Positions 7,008 to 11,174 of a DNA stretch of 11,174 bases are shown here, piece by piece. Within the stretch, counting starts at the first letter, position 1. Each line of letters opens with the position of its first letter. Below the pieces are notes generated by a model. It searched no databases. It was not told the DNA's origin and was given only the letters and a program-made list of their open reading frames with translations. A program made the translations under genes and the position numbers. The DNA comes from Pseudomonadota bacterium (lineage in GTDB: Bacteria > Pseudomonadota > Gammaproteobacteria > Burkholderiales > Thiobacillaceae): assembly GCA_021791235.1 (NCBI GenBank), contig JAJYXA010000571.1, positions 1-11,174 of the forward strand, written 5' to 3'.

Positions 7008-7424
7008 TCAGTGACCCAGCAGGAGCTGCAGGATGATGCCGGTGGTGATCGCCACCAGAACGTAGTCGCCGCCGGTCTGGACCCAGTGGTAGCCGCGCGG
7101 CGGCGCGCTCAGGTGGTGGTCGCGCCAGTCATCGACCACGTATTGCCGATTGCGGTACTCGCGCGGCAGACGCTCGCCCCTGCGGAAATCATGGTTAGGG
7201 CCGGCGCCGCGTTCCTGCGACCGTCCGTCGTTGTGCGCGCGATCCTGGTGGTCGCGCCGATCCCACTGGCGCCCCGAGTTGTCGCGATGATCCTGGCGAC
7301 CGCCGCGTTGATCCTGTTCATTGCGGCCTCGATCGTTGCGATCCCCATGATCTTGGCCGTGGGCAAATCCTCCGCTGGCCAAAGACAATGCCATGATGGC
7401 GGCGATCGCTGATTTACTGTTCAT
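7008..7424 (-). CDS. RcnB-like periplasmic protein
   Basis: A 138-residue secreted protein. Residues 1 to about 21 form a signal peptide (basic start, hydrophobic AIAAIMALSLASGG, then FAHG with a likely cut near the Ala). Residues about 25-75 are low complexity, rich in Asp, Arg, His, Gln and Asn, and probably disordered. The C-terminal part carries the family signature YVVDDWRDHHLSAPPRGYHW (95-114), then VQTGGDYVLVAI and a hydrophobic end (VAITTGIILQLLL). RcnB in E. coli is a periplasmic protein involved in nickel/cobalt homeostasis. Metal binding here is only an inference from the family and the His/Asp-rich stretch. No rcnA-type efflux gene is visible nearby. The start at 7424 is supported by AGGGAG (minus strand, 7431-7436) six to seven bases upstream. 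It converges on the RIO kinase gene and diverges from the PAP2 gene. Confidence 0.85.
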   Translation of the reverse strand: MNSKSAIAAIMALSLASGGFAHGQDHGDRNDRGRNEQDQRGGRQDHRDNSGRQWDRRDHQDRAHNDGRSQERGAGPNHDFRRGERLPREYRNRQYVVDDWRDHHLSAPPRGYHWVQTGGDYVLVAITTGIILQLLLGH

Positions 7425-7480
7425 GCTGGACTCCCTTGGCTAGGCAATCCGCAAGATAGGCCGATGAAGCGATGAATTCC

Positions 7481-7494
7481 GTGCGTTAGCGCAC
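7481..7494. repeat. Short hairpin upstream of the RcnB-like gene
   Basis: GTGCG-TTAG-CGCAC is a perfect five-pair inverted repeat, with an overlapping alternative (GTGCGT with ACGCAC ending at 7498). It lies about 57 bases upstream of the RcnB-like start, a reasonable place for an operator. No function can be assigned. Confidence 0.3.
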
Positions 7495-7517
7495 GCACTA
7501 CGCGACAATCGAGTTGC

Positions 7518-7562
7518 GCCGCCTTGGCCACCGCCGTCCTGGCCGCCACCGCTTTGGCCGCC
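7518..7562. repeat. Three imperfect 15-bp tandem repeats in a divergent intergenic region
   Basis: Units 7518-7532, 7533-7547 and 7548-7562 share the pattern (G/A)CCGnnnTGGCC(A/G)CC. They lie in the 209-bp gap between the divergent RcnB-like and PAP2 genes. Read on the minus strand they would encode an Ala/Lys/Arg/Val-rich run, but no gene can be supported there. A -10-like GATAAT sits at 7570-7575 just after the repeats, without a good -35 element. The rest of the gap shows only the small hairpin at 7481-7494. Confidence 0.5.
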
Positions 7563-7633
7563 AATGGTCGATAATCGCGCTGGACCGCCGGATGCGGCGA
7601 GGGAGCGTTCCCGGAATCGGGCATAGACAGATC

Positions 7634-8251
7634 ATGATGAAGGAAATCCTCTACGACTGGGGCGGCGCCAACGTCTGGCTGTTCCATGCCATCAACGGCT
7701 GGCACGGCGCGGCGCTGGATCGCGGCATGGCGCTGGGCACGCGGCTGGGCGAGCATCATCTCTTCCCCATCTATCTGACCCTGATCGCGCTCGCGGCGGC
7801 GTTCGCGACCGTCCGCGCCGCGCGGATCGGGGCGCAGGGACGGCAGGCGACGCTCTGGCTGGGCGCGCTCGTCGTCCTGTGCGTCGCCTACCTGGCGGAC
7901 GGCGCTTTCCTCGGCTGGGCGAAGTCCTGGTTCGATTATCCCCGGCCGCTGCTGGCGCTGCCGCCAGGGACGGTGCGCGTGCTCGGCGCAGCCGAATATC
8001 GCCACAGCCTGCCCAGCGGCCACGCGTCCTTCGCCGTGACCCTCGCGGCCGGCCTCTGGCCGATGCTGGGGCGCCGGCAACGCTGGGCGGCGACGGCTTT
8101 CGTGCTCTGGGTCGGACTCTCCCGCGTCTATGTCGGCGCCCATTTCCCCGCCGACGTGCTGGCCGGCTGGCTGAGCGCCCTGCTCCTGGTTTGCCTGCTC
8201 AGGATCATCGCCGGACGCTGCCTGACCGAGCTGTACCCAAGCCATGTTTGA
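7634..8251 (+). CDS. PAP2-superfamily membrane phosphatase
   Basis: A 205-residue integral membrane phosphatase of the type 2 phosphatidic acid phosphatase superfamily, which removes phosphate from lipid phosphates or isoprenoid pyrophosphates. All three motifs are present: KX6RP as KSWFDYPRP (Lys97, Arg104, Pro105), PSGH at 127-130 with the catalytic-relay His130, and SRX5HX3D as SRVYVGAHFPAD with Arg164, nucleophile His170 and Asp174. Several hydrophobic segments surround them. The start is taken as ATG 7634 (or the adjacent ATG 7637), giving MMKEILYDWGG, a normal PAP2 beginning. A longer frame opening at 7514 would add an Arg-rich, unlikely N-terminus. No strong ribosome binding site is seen. 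The substrate may be undecaprenyl pyrophosphate or a phospholipid; the sequence does not decide. The last eight bases overlap the MFS gene, so the two are probably coupled. Confidence 0.9.
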   Translation: MMKEILYDWGGANVWLFHAINGWHGAALDRGMALGTRLGEHHLFPIYLTLIALAAAFATVRAARIGAQGRQATLWLGALVVLCVAYLADGAFLGWAKSWFDYPRPLLALPPGTVRVLGAAEYRHSLPSGHASFAVTLAAGLWPMLGRRQRWAATAFVLWVGLSRVYVGAHFPADVLAGWLSALLLVCLLRIIAGRCLTELYPSHV

Positions 8252-9425
8252 GGCCGTTCTCGCGCTGCCCCGGACGGTCTGGCTGCTGGGCCTGGTGAGC
8301 CTGTTCAACGACAGCACCAGCGAACTGGTCTATCCGCTGGTGCCGCTGTTTCTCGCCTCGGTGCTGATGGCCGGGCCGCGGGCGCTGGGCCTGATCGAGG
8401 GCGTCGCGGAGGCCACGGCCAGCCTGCTCAAGCTCTTCTCCGGCGTGCTCCTGGACAAACGCGGCCACGCCAAGGGCTGGGTGGCGGGCGGCTACGGCCT
8501 CGCCGCGTTCTCGCGTCCCCTGTTCTACCTGGCGTCGAGCTGGCCGATGGTGCTGGCGCTGCGCTTCGCCGACCGGGTGGGCAAGGGATTGCGCACCTCG
8601 CCGCGCGACGCGCTGCTCGCCGGTTCGGTGAGCGAGGAGCGCCGGGGCCTGGCCTTCGGCCTGCATCGGGCCATGGACAACGCCGGAGCGGTGATCGGAC
8701 CGCTCCTGGCCGCCTGGCTGCTGGAACGCGGCATGCCGCTCAAGAACGTCTTCCTGTGGTCGATCGTGCCGGGCACGATCACCGTCGCCCTGGCCATGTC
8801 GATCAAGTCGCCGGCGGTCGTTCCGGCGGCCCAACGTCAAGCCTTCTCCTGGCGGCTGGCGGACTTCCCGCCCGGCTTCAAGCGCTACCTGCTGGTGCTG
8901 GCGCTATTCACCCTGGGCAATTCCTCCAACATGTTCCTGCTCTTGCGCGCCAAGGACCTGGGCCTGCCCGATTACCAGGTGCCGCTGCTGTGGGCGCTGA
9001 CCTCGGCCGTGGCGATGGTGTTTTCGACGCCGCTCTCGGCCCTGTCCGACCGCCTCGGCCGGGTGCGGCTGATTCTGGCGGGCTGGGTGATCTACGGCCT
9101 GTTCTACCTGCTGCTGGGTCTGAACGGTTTCCACGCGCTGCTCTTGTGGCCGCTGTTCGCCTTCTACGGCCTGTTCCTCGCCGCCACCGAGGGCGCCGAG
9201 AAGGCGCTGGTGGCCGACCTCGCCCCGAAAGAGCGGCTGGGCACTGCCTACGGCTGGTTCAATCTCACGGCGGGGGCGATGCTGCTGCCCGCCTCGCTGC
9301 TGTTCGGCTGGCTGTGGCAGGGCGTGGCGGTCGAAGCGGCCTTCTCCTTTTCCGCGCTCTGCGCGCTGGCGGCCGCGCTGCTGCTGAAATTCTGGGTATT
9401 GCAGACGCCCGCGGAGCGAGCTTGA
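8244..9425 (+). CDS. MFS transporter
   Basis: A 393-residue major facilitator superfamily permease of the inner membrane, about the usual length for a 12-helix member. Seen: an N-terminal segment with FNDSTSELVYP (21-31) entering the first helix, GLIEGVAEATASLLKLFSG, the charged motif DRVGKGLRTSPRDAL (110-124) between helices, HRAMDNAGAVIGPLLAAWLL, and in the second half LSDRLGRVRLILAGW, a diverged form of the signature MFS loop. Alternating hydrophobic segments run through to the C-terminus. This subfamily, with the conserved FNDSTSE and GKGLRTSPRDA motifs, is common in bacteria but I know of no established substrate for it. It begins inside the last codons of the PAP2 gene with no Shine-Dalgarno sequence of its own, indicating translational coupling. 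Confidence 0.93.
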   Translation: MFEAVLALPRTVWLLGLVSLFNDSTSELVYPLVPLFLASVLMAGPRALGLIEGVAEATASLLKLFSGVLLDKRGHAKGWVAGGYGLAAFSRPLFYLASSWPMVLALRFADRVGKGLRTSPRDALLAGSVSEERRGLAFGLHRAMDNAGAVIGPLLAAWLLERGMPLKNVFLWSIVPGTITVALAMSIKSPAVVPAAQRQAFSWRLADFPPGFKRYLLVLALFTLGNSSNMFLLLRAKDLGLPDYQVPLLWALTSAVAMVFSTPLSALSDRLGRVRLILAGWVIYGLFYLLLGLNGFHALLLWPLFAFYGLFLAATEGAEKALVADLAPKERLGTAYGWFNLTAGAMLLPASLLFGWLWQGVAVEAAFSFSALCALAAALLLKFWVLQTPAERA

Positions 9426-9457
9426 TCTCTCGTCCGGCAAAAGCCTCAGCGCCCCCC

Positions 9458-10411
9458 ATGCAGCTCGAACGCTACGTGAACACCCTGGGCCGGCATCTCA
9501 AGGCCCGCTTCGGCGAGCGGGTGCGCAAGCTGTCCCTGCACGCCGACTTCACCTGCCCCAACCGGGACGGCACGCTCGGGCGCGGCGGCTGCACCTTCTG
9601 CAGCGTGCTGTCGTTCAATCCGACGCAGCCGCAGACCCCGATCGACGAACAGCTCGCGGCGGCCAAGGCGGAAACCAAGCGCGCCAGCCGCTACCTGGCC
9701 TACTTCCAGGCCTACACCAGCACCTACGCGGAAGTCGAGCAGCTGCGCCGCCTCTACGCGCAGGCCACGGCTCGATCCGACATCGTCGGCCTGTGCGTCG
9801 GCACCCGCCCGGATTGCCTGCCCGACTCGGTGCTGGCGCTGCTCGCCGACTACCGGCAGCGCGGCTACGAGGTCTGGCTGGAACTGGGCCTGCAACGCGC
9901 CCACGACGATACCCTGGCGCGCATCAACCGCGGCCACGGCTTCGCCGCCTACGCCGACGCGGTCGGCCGGGCGCAGCGCCACGGCGTTCCGGTGTGCACC
10001 CACCTGATCGTCGGCCTGCCCGGCGAGACGCCGGCGATGAGCTTCGAGACCCACGCCCGGGTGATCGGACTCGGGGTCGCAGGGCTCAAGCTGCATCCGC
10101 TGATGATCGTCAAGGGCAGCCGCCTGGCGGCGCACTACGCCCGAAAGACGGTGTCGCCGCCGGCCCTCGCCGACTACGCCGCGACCGCCGCCGAACTGAT
10201 CCGGCGCACGCCGGCCGACGTGATCTTCCACCGCGTCTCGGCCACGGCGCGGGAGCCGACCCTGATCGCGCCGCAGTGGTGCTACACGTCGTGGCCGGCG
10301 ATCAACGCCATCTGCGCCGACCTGGCGAAAAACGGCGGCCAGGGCAGCCGCGCTGGCGCCCCGGCCCACACGAGCGACGCAACTTCCGGCATGATTGCCG
10401 CCACTAAGTGA
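9458..10411 (+). CDS. yhcC: YhcC-type radical SAM protein (TIGR01212 family)
   Basis: A 317-residue radical S-adenosylmethionine protein. The iron-sulfur cluster motif is CPNRDGTLGRGGCTFC, with Cys33, Cys45 and Cys48; the 11-residue first spacing is the hallmark of the YhcC group, as in E. coli. Further family motifs: YFQAYTSTYA, VGTRPDCLPD, VWLELGLQ, the RINRGH segment, HLIVGLPGET and KLHPLMIVKGS. The reaction is not established for the family, to my knowledge. The start at 9458 (MQLERYVNTLG) matches the E. coli YhcC N-terminus as I recall it. A TTG at 9422, overlapping the MFS stop and preceded by GGAG, would add twelve residues and has the better ribosome binding site, so it remains an alternative. 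The gene lies 32 bases after the MFS gene and 24 before selO. Confidence 0.94.
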   Translation: MQLERYVNTLGRHLKARFGERVRKLSLHADFTCPNRDGTLGRGGCTFCSVLSFNPTQPQTPIDEQLAAAKAETKRASRYLAYFQAYTSTYAEVEQLRRLYAQATARSDIVGLCVGTRPDCLPDSVLALLADYRQRGYEVWLELGLQRAHDDTLARINRGHGFAAYADAVGRAQRHGVPVCTHLIVGLPGETPAMSFETHARVIGLGVAGLKLHPLMIVKGSRLAAHYARKTVSPPALADYAATAAELIRRTPADVIFHRVSATAREPTLIAPQWCYTSWPAINAICADLAKNGGQGSRAGAPAHTSDATSGMIAATK

Positions 10412-10435
10412 TATTGAGCCATCGAGCCGCGACAG

Positions 10436-11174
10436 ATGCAGACCCTGCGTTTCGACAACCGTTTCGTGACCGAACTGCCCGCCGATCCCGAGGCCGGGCC
10501 GCGCCTGCGCCAGGTGCAGGGGGCGCTCTATTCGCGCGTCGATCCGACGCCGGTGGCGGCGCCGCGGTTGGTCGCGCACTCGCCGGAGGTGGCGGCGCTG
10601 CTGGGCATCGCCGCGGCGGACGTCGAATCGCCGGCCTTCGCCCAGGTCTTCGGCGGCAACGCGCTGATCGAGGGCATGCAGCCCTACGCCGCCAACTACG
10701 GCGGGCACCAGTTCGGCCACTGGGCCGGGCAGCTCGGCGACGGCCGCGCGATTTCGCTGGGCGAGACGATCAACGCCGCGGGCGAGCGCTGGGAGCTGCA
10801 GTTGAAGGGCGCGGGCCGGACGCCCTATTCGCGCAGCGCCGACGGCCGCGCCGTGTTGCGTTCCTCGATCCGCGAGTTCCTCGCGAGCGAGGCGATGCAC
10901 CATCTCGGCGTGCCGACCACGCGCGCCCTGTGCCTGGTGGCCACCGGCGAGCCCGTGGTGCGCGACATGTTCTACGACGGCCATCCGAGAACCGAGCCGG
11001 GCGCGATCGTGTGCCGGGTGGCGCCCTCCTTCATCCGCTTCGGCAACTTCGAACTGCCGGCCTCGCGCGGCGACGTCGCTCTGCTGGAGCGGCTGGCCGG
11101 CTTCACCATCGGCCGCGATTTTCCCGAGCTGGTCGCCGGCGGCGACATCCAGGCGCTGCGCGCCGAGTGGTTCG
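10436..11174 (+). CDS. selO: SelO protein adenylyltransferase (YdiU/UPF0061), C-terminus cut by window edge
   Basis: The first 246 residues of a protein of about 480-500. SelO is a pseudokinase-fold enzyme that transfers AMP from ATP to Ser, Thr or Tyr of target proteins, and is linked in E. coli to redox-stress protection. Seen: [23 protein letters not shown] (about 83-105) with the nucleotide-binding loop at 101-104 (GDGR), [13 protein letters not shown] with Lys124, [14 protein letters not shown], and [14 protein letters not shown]. The catalytic Asn/Asp segment and any C-terminal selenocysteine or cysteine lie beyond the window. The start at 10436 ([11 protein letters not shown]) is the usual SelO beginning, with only a weak ribosome binding site. 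It is the last visible gene of a run that starts at the PAP2 gene. Confidence 0.96.
   Translation, partial: MQTLRFDNRFVTELPADPEAGPRLRQVQGALYSRVDPTPVAAPRLVAHSPEVAALLGIAAADVESPAFAQVFGGNALIEGMQPYAANYGGHQFGHWAGQLGDGRAISLGETINAAGERWELQLKGAGRTPYSRSADGRAVLRSSIREFLASEAMHHLGVPTTRALCLVATGEPVVRDMFYDGHPRTEPGAIVCRVAPSFIRFGNFELPASRGDVALLERLAGFTIGRDFPELVAGGDIQALRAEWF

Noticed and set aside
4922..7036. A 704-codon plus-strand frame running across tex and the RIO kinase gene
   Set aside because: It is out of frame with two clear genes and crosses their boundary; its composition is Arg/Gly-biased with no domain.
7514..7633. N-terminal extension of the PAP2 protein from an upstream start
   Set aside because: The extra 40 residues are Arg-rich and read through the 15-bp repeats; the protein has a natural family start at the ATG pair at 7634/7637.
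7421..8317. A 298-codon minus-strand frame opposite the PAP2 gene
   Set aside because: It mirrors the PAP2 gene, which has all three catalytic motifs on the plus strand.
9446..10984. A 512-codon minus-strand frame opposite the radical SAM and SelO genes
   Set aside because: Both plus-strand genes show conserved motifs throughout; the minus frame spans two genes without a recognisable product.
1..11174. tRNA, rRNA, CRISPR, insertion sequence or phage signatures
   Set aside because: I looked for spaced direct repeats, terminal inverted repeats, transposase motifs and clover-leaf arms and saw none; the only repeats are the short ones listed.

Overview
The window is ordinary chromosomal DNA from a very GC-rich proteobacterium. 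The protein styles (Tex, a bacterial RIO kinase of the pseudomonad type, an AcoR-type sigma-54 activator, SelO) suggest a betaproteobacterium, perhaps near Rhodocyclales. That placement is inferred from memory of protein families, not from a search. Genes are densely packed. I see no tRNA, rRNA, CRISPR array, insertion sequence or prophage gene.

Layout. (1) 1-1283, minus strand: an NAD(P)-dependent aldehyde dehydrogenase, cut by the left edge, with all visible catalytic residues intact. (2) 1284-1714: a 431-bp divergent control region, more AT-rich than the genes. It holds a near-perfect sigma-54 promoter pointing at the dehydrogenase, and inverted repeats further upstream that look like activator sites. 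(3) 1715-3676, plus: an AcoR-family sigma-54 activator that starts at TTG behind a strong ribosome binding site. (4) 3831-6149 and 6156-6998, plus: tex, then six bases later a RIO-type kinase, probably one transcript. The tail of Tex carries a tandem 27-bp repeat that resembles a mobile palindromic repeat read in frame. (5) 7008-7424, minus: a small secreted RcnB-like protein, convergent with the kinase. (6) 7634-11174, plus: a compact run of PAP2 phosphatase, MFS transporter, YhcC-type radical SAM protein and SelO (cut by the right edge), with gaps or overlaps of -8, 32 and 24 bases.

How they fit together. The dehydrogenase and the activator form a classic divergent pair: the activator probably senses a small molecule through its N-terminal GAF-like region, binds the repeats, and drives the sigma-54 promoter by ATP hydrolysis, so the aldehyde-oxidising enzyme is made only when its substrate or a precursor is present. 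Tex and the RIO kinase are both associated with RNA or translation. The last four genes look co-transcribed but share no obvious pathway. I found no convincing new multi-gene system. The best leads are the sigma-54 control region and the in-frame repeat in tex.
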